From Boswellia sacra (taxonomy: Eukaryota; Streptophyta; Magnoliopsida; Sapindales; Burseraceae), in assembly GCA_013180625.2 (NCBI GenBank), contig SNVD02011469.1, positions 372,001-436,000 of the forward strand: DNA of 64,000 bases. Reading direction: 5' to 3'. The notes under the pieces were generated by a model, which did no database searches, was not told the origin of the DNA, and was given only the letters and a program-made list of their open reading frames with translations. Both the position numbers and the translations under genes were made by a program. Shown here in pieces: positions 13,270-24,641 of the stretch; the first letter of the stretch is position 1, and the number at the start of each line of letters is the position of its first letter.

Positions 13270-14282
13270 ATGAATATTGCTACCCATTATCATCTCAACC
13301 TTATCGGCTCATTTGCGGACTGCACTAGTTTTTCACCTGCCAATGACGATGCTAGTTTCTCATCGAATGAACATCTTTTTGATATTCGAGTGAGTTGAAG
13401 ATATTAATTTTGTAATATCTTTTACACAATACTAAAAAATCTGGACTTCGTTTAAAGATTCAAATTTTATGATTTTCGTAAAATGTAATATATTTTGGTC
13501 TAATTTTTTTTAATTATTTAAAATAATGTAGGTGAAATGCAAGGAATGTCAAATTGTATCTCCCATCTATATACGAGTTGGGGTTGCACCAGGGGCTAGA
13601 AATGTCGATTATAAGGTAAAATTATTGCTATTATTCTTGTATTATACATTGTTATATGTTTATACATACATTAACAAATAGGTGCATATATGTTTCTATC
13701 CCTTACAATAAAATATTTTATAGAATTTTTATATTATTTTAGTAATCAAACTATCTACAACACCCTTATGGTGTTAATTTTTTAACCGTTACCTAAATTT
13801 GGCTTCTTCTTTTTTGTTGAATATTAATTTAGTGTCTGCAATGTGATGAGAGAGGAACTCTTTCCGTACTAAAAGCAGGAACTAGAATTGAAAAGAACCC
13901 TTTAACCGTTAACCCAATCACAGTACCAATACTACATTTTGTGTGCACTGGAAACGTTGAACCTCACATCTTCCATTTTGGGCAAACAACTGAATATCAA
14001 GTCACCGGGGTAAGTTCTTCTTTTGGTAAATTATATAATCTATTATTTGATTTAGTATAATATAATAATCTTTGTATATGTTTTTTTCTTTTTCTTTTGT
14101 AGTCATGGCAGCTGCTGGGGGGTCAGAATATTTCGCACACCTTCTCGGGTTTCAAGTTACTTTCTCCTTCGTTCATCGGACAAGTGACACTTCATGGTTA
14201 TACGTGCGAGGCTAGGCTTCAAATTGTGGGTGAATTTCACAGGTTTCAAAATATTCCTAACGAGGCTGCATGGCCCTGGTAG
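13270..14282 (+). CDS. DUF866/UPF0587 (CZIB-like) zinc-binding protein, copy B
   Basis: Paralogue of the preceding gene with the same four-exon structure: 13270-13389, 13532-13615, 13833-14009 and 14103-14282, phase 0 throughout, 186 residues. CKEC (residues 43-46) and CLQC (69-72) give the two zinc-binding pairs, and HFVCTGNVEPHIFHF is identical to copy A. Differences are concentrated in the N-terminal ten residues, after the second CxxC (DERGTLSVLKAG against QATGTLTVIKAA), and in the last 60 residues. Both copies end in WPW followed by TAG. One codon is gained at the N-terminus and one in exon 3, both in frame, so the copy looks intact. The promoter side also resembles that of copy A because the duplication includes it. 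Function is unknown; expression of both copies is plausible. Confidence 0.8.
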
Positions 14283-14600
14283 GAGGCTAGCTATTAAAAG
14301 CGGCTTGATTACTTGGATTAATACGTCAGTACTGTTATTGAATAAAATCTTTATGCTAAGCTTTTGTTGAACAATATATATTTATGTGTGTGCTTGTGAA
14401 CAATGTATTTGTGTTATGTATTTGTCGAACAATAATTTATATTATGTTGTGTTATGGATTTGTTGAACAATGAAATTATGTTTTGTATTTGAGCTATATA
14501 TGCATTGGTATTATTTGTTAATTTGAATGGTTATGCAAGTAAAAAAGACCTAAATGCTCAGCCTCTTATACAAAGTGATTTCTGGGGGAAAAAAAAACGA

Positions 14601-15921
14601 ATTGTGAGAATTCTTAAAGATGGGATAGTAGTCTTAAATTCTCACGACATTAATTTCTTCCTTCTGGAATTGATAAATATTTTTTAAAAAGATTTCCTTA
14701 TTGGGAATTACTTACAATTTATGAATATGTATGATTCCTGTCTGGGAATTAAGAATTGATTTATGATAACACTTCTCCACCTAAGCTATGTATGATAATA
14801 TTTTTTTTTTTTGGGATACTTTAGGCTGACATTCTTTATGCAGTGAATTTGAAAAATTATTAATATATGAAAATCAACCTGTTACTTTTAAAAAATTTGT
14901 TCACATTATGAACTTCAAACATATATTAATACTATTTGCATGATGATATTATAGTGTTGATAATAACCATTAAATCATAGTAAAAACAACTGCAGAACTT
15001 TGGGCCCAGTTTGAGTCTTGGAAAACCATGGCCCAGCTGCTTTTCAAAACCCCTGACGTTTTTCATATTAGGATTGAGGCCCAAATGTACATCTGAATCT
15101 GTTAGACTTGAGAACCTAATATGACATAAACTTATGTAATTCAGATATAAAAGTTCTATTTTTGCTATAATTTTATTCTTTAAACAAAAATGATAAGATT
15201 ACATAGTAATCTCTAAATATATAAAAATTATAAAATATATTTATATAATTTTTGTAAAGTTCATAATTTATTAAAAATAAGTATTTTATAGAATTTATAA
15301 TGGAAACATTTATTCTAGGCTAACCTAATACTGGCTGAGTAAGGCATTTAGTCCATGTTGCTAATTGCTATTCCTGGATTCAAGAGAGAATAGTTCAATG
15401 GAATAATTTCTTCGATATATTACTACATCCCCCAAGGTTAGGATCGCTTTTTATAGGTAAGTGGAATCTTTATGTTCAAAATTGCAATTCAAGTTTTGTT
15501 AGAAATAAATCACATACGGCTTGCGTCAACCACTCATAAACATTGAAATCAACCATTCATAGACATTGAAACAGTTTTCTTATGTTTTCCTCGCAGCATC
15601 CCATGATGGAATTGTTTAAAACACTTGTCTAGACAGTACTTGCATTTCCTTGAGTTGGTGTTTTTTTTTTTTTTTTAAGTATTAAACATGTGTTTTTTTG
15701 TTTTAATATATATCACTCTTTTTTTGTTTTAATATATATCACTCATCTAACTTATATATAAACAGTTAATCTAATGTTCCTTAATCATTTGAAGCCTTAA
15801 CAAGTAGCTTTCCTAATACTAATCATTGCTTCACTCGGACGTGTTACTTAGAATTAGAATCTTCTCTACAAGTTCAAACGTTGTATACACCGCTTCTCAT
15901 CGTAATGATAATTCCTTCGAT
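14601..15921. other. Intergenic DNA
   Basis: AT-rich sequence with poly-T runs (around 14800 and 15660) and a duplicated ttttgttttaatatatatcactc string near 15700. I see no gene or clear transposon end here. The open frame at 14505-14687 is the tail of duplication unit B, matched at 11970-12060, and is not a gene. Confidence 0.4.
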
Positions 15922-16200
15922 TATTAGAGGGTTTAAAGTATTAATATTAAACCCATATCTAAAAGCTTAAGCTTTTAGAAAAGTGATAAATTTAACATGG
16001 TATCAAAGCCATAATGATCCAAAGATCGTAAGTTCGAATCCCCTCCGTGATATTTAAAAATTAATTAAAAAAGTGTTGTTATGAGGCTCGATCCGGTCCA
16101 TGTTGTAAGTGCACAGAGCCCTTGCACGTAAGGAAGCATATTAGAGGTTTTAAAGTATTAATGTAAAACCCACGTCTAAAAGAAAAGTGACAAACTTAAC
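15922..16200 (+). mobile_element. TRIM-like miniature LTR retroelement
   Basis: Two short direct repeats (about 15922-15997 and 16139-16200) start with tattagagg and share ttaaagtattaat, acccatatctaaaag/acccacgtctaaaag and aagtga. The first repeat is followed at once by tggtatcaaagcc (15998-16010), a one-base variant of the initiator-Met tRNA primer-binding site used by plant copia elements and TRIMs. The interior is only about 140 bases and non-coding. The first repeat has an extra 14-base palindromic insertion (aagcttaagctttt). This matches the TRIM layout of tiny LTRs, a PBS and no genes. The exact ends and a target duplication were not found. Confidence 0.6.
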
Positions 16201-17042
16201 GTATATGCACTTAATATTTTGTAATTATATGTTTAAAATATAGTGTATTTTGATTGTGATGCCATCATGATTGCTTTTAATGCTCCACATTTAGATGGGA
16301 TATATGTTCATGGTTTCTTGGAAGATTTAATTATGGGCTGGTCTTGTGTGATGCTTTAGTCATGGTTACCTCGGACTGGGATTGATTAAATTATATTCAA
16401 ACTCACTGGTTACGTGGTTTTCTTCTGCATATAACTTTGATGTATCTGGTTAACTGTGAATGCAGAAATTATCTAATGTTTATATACCCTTAAAGATATG
16501 ATCGCCTCTTTTATTAAACTTTGCTTCTGTATACTTGCGGAATGCAGAAATGCTATAACAATTTCTGCATGCTTCTTATTTTATTTTTTTGGCTCCTTTT
16601 GCAGTTTTGCATTGGCACCATAAAGGATGATTTCTTGGGAGTGATTAATGATCCTACAACACTTTGGTGAAATTTTGGCTAAGATATTACTAGCACGGAA
16701 GTTACTGCTTTCTTTGTTATCTCGTGTTTCCCGGGAAGCAATTTTAATATGACCCACTGTGAGGAAGTTTTTGCTTAATTATGGAGTCAAAAACATTGAT
16801 GTTAACATTAATATATATTGAAATGCGTGTTATGTTAGTTATTTCCTTTCCTTTCTTTCTGTTTGCCGATCTGCTTTCTCTTGTATTTAGTTGGAATTTG
16901 AGTCTTCACATGTTATGGGTGATCTTGATAAATTTCAATGTGATATTCACTTAAGGTGAATTCCTGCTGGAAGAGCATTGATGTAAGAAAGATAAAGGAG
17001 AAATAGTTCAGGTAGAGAAGGGAAATCTGATGATAGAAAGGT
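16201..17042. other. Left half of an unrecognised degraded locus
   Basis: This segment and 22542-24260 were contiguous before the copia element inserted. A strong acceptor (cctttttgcag-like, ending at 16604) is followed by a short open stretch (FCIGTIKDDFLGVINDPTT…) that stops after 22 residues. I recognise no family. It may be an exon of a decayed gene or chance. Confidence 0.25.
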
Positions 17043-17047
17043 TCAGG

Positions 17048-17409
17048 TGTTGGGGATGCAATGCACACTCAGAACAGATTTTGGGAAAAAAATGACTTGT
17101 ATTAACAGAGAAAATTCAATATACAAGAATTACACAAAAACTCCCCTAAATTTCCTGGAGCTCAACCTGGCTCTCTAACACTCAGAACTCTCTGGTTCTA
17201 ATTCCTGAACTTTCTCTGGAGTTTCTCTGATGTATATTCAGGCAGAATTCGTCCTATATTTATAGGAGAATTCTTCATGCATTGTCAATGGGGTAGGTGA
17301 GGTTGGTCACCTAACCTTGCCTACCCTTAGACTTTCCTTGGAGGTAGGTAACCTCCCTTTGACATGGGAGGGATTTCCAGAAGCTCATGAGTCATGCATG
17401 AGCTCATCA
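17048..17409 (-). repeat. Copia 3' LTR
   Basis: 362 bp, TG…CA ends, preceded on the minus strand by a purine-rich tract. It contains a TATA-like tatatttatagg on the plus strand and a short inverted motif (aggtgaggttggtcacct). It pairs with 22175-22536. Confidence 0.93.
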
Positions 17410-17455
17410 ATTCTCCCCCTCCATCCCATGTGAAAAGGGATAACTACAAAAGTAA

Positions 17456-17788
17456 TCAGACCGCTTCTAGTCCAACTATGTCTCTGCATAGTTCTAGCTT
17501 GTCTCTTGTGACTACCTTTGTTAACATGTCGGCTAGATTCTCTTTAGTATGGATCTTCACTAGTTTCAACAGTTGCTTGTCCATCACCTCGCGTATCCAA
17601 TGATAGTGAATGTCGATATGCTTCGTTCGAGAATGGTACACTGAATTCTTGCTCAAATCCAGAGCACTTTGACTGTCACAGTGTACTTTGTACTCCTTTT
17701 GCTCGATCCCAAGTTCTTGGAGAAACCGCTTCAACCACAACATTTCTTTTCCAGCTTCCGCTGCGGCAATGTATTCTGCCTCTATCAT
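17456..17788 (-). pseudogene. Copia RNase H region
   Basis: 110 residues containing EAEYIAAAEAGKEMLWLKRF and the DSQSALDLSKN and RTKHIDIHYHWIRE motifs, which are typical of the C-terminal RNase H of copia polyproteins. It ends with the natural stop of the polyprotein. It is separated from the reverse transcriptase by a one-base frameshift near 17850 and by an in-frame TAG at about 17819 where a Gln codon is usual, a C-to-T type change. Confidence 0.85.
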
Positions 17789-18954
17789 GGATAGCGCAAC
17801 ACACTTCTGTAGTCTTGACTACCATGATACAGCTCCCCCTGCAAAAGTGTAAATAAACCTGATATAGATTTCCTACTGTCAAGATCTCCGGCCATATCTA
17901 AATCTGTATAGCCTTCCAAGATTGGATCAGCTCCCCCGTAACACAAGCATATCTTCGAAGTACCTTTAAGGTAGCTGAGAATCCACTTGACTGCCTCCCA
18001 ATGTTCTTTCCCTGGATTGGAAAGAAATCTGCTCACGACTCCTACAGTATGAGCAATATCTGGCCTTGTACACACCATGGCATACATCAAACTTCCTACA
18101 GCAGAAGAATAGGGCACCGACGCCATGTCCTCTATCTCTTTCTTGGATGAGGGACATGATCTCTTGCTCAGCTTGAAATGATTAGCCAGTGGTACGCTAA
18201 CTGGCTTAGCACCATCCACGTTGAACCTTTGGATCACACGTTCAACATATTTTTCTTGAGACAGCCATAATTTCTTCTGTTTCCTGTCTCGACGAATATG
18301 CATCCCCAAGATTTGATGAGCTGGTCCCAAGTCCTTCATATCAAAGGTTTTTGAAAGTTCCTTCTTCAGTTGCTTTATTTTTGTTGCATCTTTCCCGACG
18401 ATCAACATGTCGTCCACATATAACATGAGTGCAACAAAGTCTCCACCTGGAAGTTTTTGAAAGTAGACACATTGGTCTGCAGCGGTTCTTTTGTACCCAT
18501 GACTCACCATGAAGGAGTCAAACTTCTTGTACCATTGCCTTGGTGCTTGTTTGAGGCCATACAAGCTCTTTTTGAGCTTGCACACGAGGTGTTCTTTTTC
18601 TTGAACCTCGAATCCTTCTGGCTGCTCCATATAGATTTCTTCATGCAAGTCACCATGAAGAAATGCTGTCTTCACATCCATCTGTTCAAGCTCCAAATCA
18701 AGACTTGCGGTCAATCCGAGGATGACGCGGATTGAGGACATTTTTACTACCAGTGAAAAGATTTCATCGAAGTCAATTCCTTTCTGCTGAAGGAATCCTT
18801 TTACCACCAATCGGGCTTTATGCTTCGTCACCTTTCCTGTTCCATCTTTCTTGAGCTTGAATACCCACTTGTTCTTCAGTGCCTTCTTTCCGTTTGGGAG
18901 CTCGACCAGTTCATAAGTTTTGTTCTTCTCAAGAGAATTTATCTCATCTCGCAC
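17785..18954 (-). pseudogene. Copia reverse transcriptase region
   Basis: 389 residues. It includes the RT core: KARLVVKGFLQQKGIDFDE, the DVKTAFLHGDL block with a catalytic Asp, the SLYGLKQAPRQWYKKF block and the YVDDMLIVG active-site box. The downstream connection domain (ARPDIAH-type, here TRPDIAHTVGVVSRFLSNPG) is also present. The catalytic Asp residues are kept. The frame is shifted relative to the upstream integrase part somewhere near 19190-19200 and shifts again near 17850, where the last ~20 residues become unrelated to the family. Confidence 0.88.
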
Positions 18955-19367
18955 TGCATGCAGCCATCGTTCTTTGTCTGGATGAGATAAAGCTTCATGA
19001 AAGCTTTCTGGCTCCCCCTCATCAGTAAGCAGTGTATACTCTGATTTCGAATATCTCCTCGACGAAATCCGACCTCGCTCAGATCGTCGTAGCTGAGGTT
19101 CTTCATTTTCAGGAGGTACAACAGCTTCTATAGGTGATTGTGGCTCCCCCGGCTCAATAATCTCTTCATTTTCCTCCTCCTGATCTGCTTCTGGAACTTT
19201 ATTGGTACTTCATCATTTCTTGTGGCATTTGGTGTTGAATCTGCAACAATATCTGGGGCACTGCTAGTGGGATTTGTAGATATTGTTGTCTTTTCAGCGT
19301 CTTCATATGTTTGATCTTCATGAAATACAACATCTCTACTCCAGATGACTTTCTTTTCTTTGGGATC

Positions 19368-20180
19368 CTATAATCTGTATCTGAATTCTTCATCTCCATA
19401 ACCGATGAAGATACATGGAACAGTTCTTGCATCGAGCTTCTGTCTGAGCTCCTTGGATACATGTACGAAAGCTAAACAACCAAACACTTTCAAATGATTG
19501 TAGGAGGGCTTTTTGTTAGACCATACCTTTTCTGGAATCTCGAAGTTCAGTGGCGCCGGTGGTGCTCTGTTGATTAAGTAACAGGCGGTACGAACTGCCT
19601 CCCCCCAGAATGGCTTGGGTAACTTAGCCAATCTGAGCATACTCCTGACTCATTCCATGATGGTTCGATTCATTCTCTTGGCTACTCTATTATGTTGTGG
19701 TGTGCATGGGACTGTTCTTTCATGTCGAATGCCATATCTCCGATAGTAAGCATTAAACTCTCTGGAGATATACTCGCCTCCATTATCTGACCGGAGGCAT
19801 TTTAATTTCTTACCCGTTTCACGTTCTACCATGGCGTGAAACTCCTTGAACTTCTCCAGAACTTCATCCTTCGTCCTGAGGAAATACACCCACACTTTCC
19901 GAGATGCATCATCAATAAAGGTCAAGAAATACCTTTTACCGCCTAGACTTTTCACTTCGAGAGGTCCGCAGACATCACTGTGTACTAGCTCCAACAACTT
20001 TGATTTCTTCACTGATGAGGAGCTGAATGACACCCTCCTTTGTTTCCCGTACAAACAATAGTCGCAAGGATGAGACGCTGCATCCTTGGAAATAGTGATC
20101 AGCTCCTTTTTCTGAAGGGTTGATAAACCCTTCTCACCCATGTGACCGAGCCTTTTATGCCACAAATCCAGAGGTACCAT
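19368..20180 (-). pseudogene. Copia integrase region, two stops
   Basis: One frame with an internal TGA at 19650-19652 and a TAG at 19368-19370. The pre-integrase zinc site (WHKRLGHM … CDYCLYGK) and the DDE core (VHSDVCGPL, LRSDNGGEY) are present. At the position of the third acidic residue the sequence reads NRVAKRMNRT, so the catalytic Glu is replaced by Lys and a conserved Gly by Arg. Both changes and both stops are explained by single transitions. The integrase is therefore expected to be dead. An upstream TGA (20205-20207) separates it from gag-protease. Confidence 0.88.
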
Positions 20181-20204
20181 GTGCTCTGCTACATGAAGGC
20201 TTTC

Positions 20205-21446
20205 TCAATTTATCTTTACATGAGTCCTGTAAAGATTATCACATAATTTACCTCGAGCAACCACTATGACCCCTTTCAACATCTTCCATATACCATTAGT
20301 GAAGCAGCTCTCATAACCTTGCTGATCAAAGGCTTTTACCGAGAGCAAGTTGAGTCGAAGATCTGGTACATGACGAACGTCCTTCAAAGTTATTTTGCAT
20401 CCGACGTTCGTTTGGAATTGAATATCACCAATTCCCATAATTTTGGCGGTGCTGTTGTTTCCCATCTTCACTATCCCAAAGTCTCCTGCTTTGTACGTGG
20501 TGAAGATTTCTCTGCAAGGAGTGACGTGGCAGGAAGCTGCTGTGTCTATTACCCATTCTATTCCTTGATCTGCTGTGTGAAAGCACGTCTTTTCTGCACA
20601 AATGGTCACATCTTCTACAACGGTGACTCGTGGTTCTTCGCAGCTTTGAGCTAGTGAACTCTCCTGGTTCTGCTTTTGAAGACTGCGACAATTTTTCTTC
20701 ATGTGACCCTCTTTGCCACAGTGATAGCATTTGTAGGTGGGTCTTCGCCCATCTGTTGACCAGCCCCTTCTGTTTGTCGATCTGCCTCTGCTTTTGCTTC
20801 TACCTCTTCTCCAGTCTTCACCTCGAGACTGTCTTCCCCGATTCTCCATGATATAGGCTTCATCTTGATTGGCGCCTGCATTTTTTCTTCTCGCCTCCTC
20901 GTTCATCAAGGCATCCTTAACTATTGATAAGGTAAGTTTGCCTCCGGGTGCTGAATTACTGATGGAGACCACTAACGTCTTCCATGAATCTGGAAGGGAA
21001 CTGAGAAGTAGAAGGGCTTGTTCTTCGTCTCTAAGCTGTAACTCGACTGCTGTCAATTGATTCACCAAGTTCTGGAACTCACTTGTATGTTCTGCTACGG
21101 GAGTTCCACTCCGCAACTTCAAGTTCACAAGCCGTCTCATCAGGATGGCTTTGTTCCGTGCTGACTTGGCTTGATACATACTCTCTAATTTTGTCCATAG
21201 AGAATATGCATCTGTTTCCTTGGCTACATGGTGGAAGACACTGTGGTCGATCCATTGCCTGATCTGACCGATGCATTTTCTGTTAATTTTCTTCCACTCT
21301 GCCTCTTTTTCTGTCTCAGGTCTCTGCCCTTGAAATTCTATAGGATCATATAGATCCTTACAACTAAGGAGATCCTCCATCCTGGGCTTCCATAGTGTGT
21401 AGTTGGTAGCAGTCAATTTTATCATGGCTCCGGATGATTCTTCCAT
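20205..21446 (-). pseudogene. Copia gag and aspartic protease region
   Basis: 413 residues from an ATG at 21446. The first half is a UBN2-type gag (LTATNYTLWKPRMEDLL, EYRTSEF-like helices), followed by an Arg-rich linker and a CCHC zinc knuckle (CYHCGKEGHMKKNC). The protease has DTAASCHVTP, the copia form of the aspartic active site. The frame closes at TGA 20205-20207, after which homology to the pre-integrase domain resumes in the same frame, so this stop is a mutation rather than a natural end. Confidence 0.88.
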
Positions 21447-22174
21447 TTTAGAATAATTAATTCACTAAAATAAAAATTGAATCTCAAAAATCCGAGCCCA
21501 CCGTTACGTCCGGAACGGTAAAAAGTGGTGGAATAGCCCCTTCCAGGGCTCAAAAATTCTTTTTTATGCAATAAATACTAAGCTTGGAAATTCTAAGGAC
21601 TAAACTGATATTTCTTAAGGGCTAAACTGAAATTTCAGAAACAAAGGGGGGCATAATGTCATTCACCAGAACTACAGGGGCCAAACAAAATTTCCTAAGG
21701 ACTGAAATGTAAATTTCAGAACATCAGGGGTCAAAATGTAATTATCTAAAAATACAGGGGCCAAAGGAATTTCAGGAAAATATGCTGACGTGGCAGTGTC
21801 TGACACGTGTTGATGACGTGGCGTAGCTGACGTGTCTGTGCTGACGTGACACGCTAACGTGGCAAAAGTACGCTGACGTGGCGGATGACGTGGCGTTGAC
21901 GTGGGTCGTCTTCTTCCTTGAGACACGCGTGAGGCGAGTGAAGCCCACTCGCAGTGTAGGTCTCCGGCGCGTGCGGCATCTCTGGTGGTCGGATCTGTCG
22001 CCGGAAAATTACAGAATGATCAGCACGACGTCACGAACACACTGGACACTTCAAATTCGAAATTCGAACACTTTCTGAAAAATCGAAATTTTCCAGAAAC
22101 AGGGAACGAATTTTCTCTGAATTTTTTCTCTCTGTTCTGACGTTCCAAGAGCTCAACGAGACTCTGATACCACT

Positions 22175-22536
22175 TGTTGGGGATGCAATGCACACTCAGA
22201 ACAGATTTTGGGAGAAAAATGACTTGTATTAACAGAGAAAATTCAATATACAAGAATTACACAAAAACTCCCCTAAATTTCCTAGAGCTCAACCTGGCTC
22301 TCTAACACTCAGAACTCTTTGGTTCTAATTCCTGAACTCTCTCTAGAGTTTCTCTGATGTATATTCAGGTAGAATTCGTCCTATATTTATAGGAGAATTC
22401 TTCATGTATTGTCAATGGGGTAGGTGAGGTTGGTCACCTAACCTTGCCTACCCTTAGACTTTCTTTGGAGGTAGGTAACCTCCTTTTGACATGGGAGGGA
22501 TTTCCAGAAGCTCATGAGTCATGCATGAGTTCATCA
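22175..22536 (-). repeat. Copia 5' LTR
   Basis: 362 bp, the same length as the other LTR, with about 10 single-base differences that are all C/T or G/A. It is followed on the minus strand by the initiator-Met primer-binding site. The downstream target duplication is tcagg. Confidence 0.93.
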
Positions 22537-22541
22537 TCAGG

Positions 22542-24641
22542 TAACCGCCACATATTTGCTTTTGATAAAGAGTTTTGGGTGCAGAATAAAGAAGATTGGA
22601 CAAACTTGAACAAAAGTAGCCTTGTCAGTATTGTTTGGTTGCTTCTTGTTCTCTTGAACGAAAGTAGTAATGTTAGTATCGACCCAAACATGACTCATCC
22701 AAATCTCCGATGGGACAAACAGGATGACATTGAGTACAAGGGTTTGGATTGTCCTGCTACCTAAGCAAGTAACTGACCAGCCTGGAAATGAATCAAGAAG
22801 CTATTAAGTACAAGTCAAGTTTATTACCAACAAGAACACCGCAAGCTTGTCTTAGTGTAGGCGTCATTGAGAGAAGAGACTAGGCCAAGTGCGGAGACAC
22901 CGTTAGCAAAGATGATAGAAGCTGGCTTACCATGGTCTCAAGGAGATCTTGGTCAAATGGCCTTGGGTGCCTGGTCCATTACATCCCTCTCTTCATTTAT
23001 AAGTTAGTCATATACATTTGTTAAATATCACTTTGCATGTCATGATTGTTTTGTTTATTTAGGTTTTCTTTGGTTTAATTTCTAATGGCAGCATGTTTAT
23101 AGTGTTTTGCTAGCTGCTACCTAAATTAGTTGATAAAATGATATTTTATTAAATCTTATTTTATTGTAATTAGTGATTCTGCTTTTTGGCTTACTGATTT
23201 TATGAAAATAGACGATGATATTGTTGAAAATGTCAAATTAAACTGCTCATGTAATTGATTGCTTCATTGTTCAGTTCATTTTATAAGAATATGCATTGAA
23301 CTTAGTGACTGAGGCTGCTGAGTCTAGACTGCATCTTGGAAATCAACATCCCTAGAGTTAGGATTAACATGTCTGCCTTGTTAAGAATGGCTTCTTAGTT
23401 TCACCGTGGTCATAGAATAGGTGAGTACTATTATCGTTCTCCTTGAACGACGGGATCAACATAAGTATTTCAAAAGTTTAATTCTTGGGATGCCACTTTC
23501 CAGGATAGGCTAGTTGGACTAGCATCAATGTATGATTTATGAAAGTTGTTTGAGGCAATAGCTTTTTTATGTTGGAGTCATGAGGGCTTTCCATCACCAT
23601 TTAACAGCTGACCATGTATCTTTTCCAGATATTCTGGTACCGTTCTTAATCTTGCCCAGGTATTATTGTCACGGTGAAAACGAGATTGGAATTTGTTACA
23701 TAACATCAGAATGGTAGTGATAGTCTAGGCTTGGTCAACTTGGATCTTTCATATAAAATCTAGGTACCTGCACTAATGCTAAAAAGATCCAACAGTATCA
23801 TTCCATTTATTGTTCACTAGTACAAATATTTGTATTTGCCATGCTCAAATAATTAGTAGATGTAAAATCAACACTTTGTTGACCTCATATTTTATTTCTT
23901 TATTTCCAGCTTGATTTGTTGCTAAGTTTATTATATATAGAGCAAACCTAGCAATTGTCCTTATTTTTGTAATGAGCTTTGGATCTCTGGTGGCAAACCA
24001 AAAGAAACAAAGGCTGCAGGAGATTGGGATTCCTTGTCTCAACTTGGGAAAGAGGCGCTGCTCTCATGTTTTTTGTGATTTGTGGTAAGATGCTGGAAAT
24101 TAAAGGAAACATATGTTTCTTCAGGACTAAGAGCAGTGGCAGAGAAGTGGAGTTGAGATTTAGGAATGATGATAACTTCATTGACGTCACCAACCTTGCA
24201 AAGAAGACCTGGATCTTACCTTGCTTGAGTATTTCGTACCTTTTAGTACTGTAAGCATGTTTATGTTCCTTTTGATGAAGACTGGCATGGCAGTGGTCTT
24301 GGTTTAATGAACTTCATCGATTGTAAAGAAGGGAAGCTGCTCAGAGAGCTACTAATATCAACCAATATAACAATTATTTTACATAATTGACTACAACTGC
24401 TAGTATATATCCGACGAACAGTTGTTTATACTAATTATCCATATGTCTATTGATAACAGACATACACCTCCAAGGAGATTGAGTGTATCATATTTATGAT
24501 GATCTTATCACATGGAAACTTACATGTCACCGTCTCTTCAAAAACACATAAGCATAACTGTTTCTGCAATTACAACATTATTGTAGGCAGCGAGTCAATG
24601 CCCCGATATTTGCTCATTATGTGAATAAATATAAACAAGAT
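22542..24641. other. Right half of an unrecognised degraded locus
   Basis: It continues the sequence broken by the copia insertion. Two protein-like stretches are open on the plus strand: about 22545-22760 (NRHIFAFDKEFWVQNKEDW…) and about 23979-24254 (…SGREVELRFRNDDNFIDVTN…). Neither shows a motif I recognise, and no consistent splice chain joins them. The rest is AT-rich non-coding DNA. It may be a dead gene or a host of old insertions. Confidence 0.3.

Larger units (their letters stand above)
9220..14600 (+). repeat. Tandem segmental duplication (two ~2.5-2.8 kb units)
   Basis: Unit A runs from about 9220 to 12060 and unit B from about 12085 to 14600. Matching landmarks occur in the same order in both: the string caagaagtggaagcct / caagaagcggaagcct (9260 / 12130), a block of about 150 bases around 9920-10080 / 12600-12780, the whole four-exon DUF866 gene, and a tail with cttatacaaagtgattt (12031 / 14562). 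Exons are more conserved than introns and flanks, which suggests the duplication is not very recent and that the coding sequence has been under constraint. Confidence 0.8.
17043..22541 (-). mobile_element. Ty1/copia LTR retrotransposon, complete but mutated
   Basis: Element 17048-22536, transcribed on the minus strand, flanked by the 5-bp target duplication tcagg (17043-17047 and 22537-22541). The LTRs are 362 bp each and begin TGTTGG and end ATCA. Next to the upstream LTR (22175-22536) lies a primer-binding site complementary to initiator Met tRNA (22161-22172, seen as actctgatacca on the plus strand). Next to the downstream LTR (17048-17409) is a purine tract on the minus strand (17410-17424). 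The order gag, protease, integrase, reverse transcriptase, RNase H is that of Pseudoviridae. My hand alignment finds about 10 differences between the LTRs, all transitions. Several stops and frameshifts break the polyprotein, so it is not autonomous now. Confidence 0.95.

Noticed and set aside
14505..14687. 60-residue open frame
   Set aside because: It is the 3' flank of duplication unit B, matched by non-coding sequence at 11970-12060.
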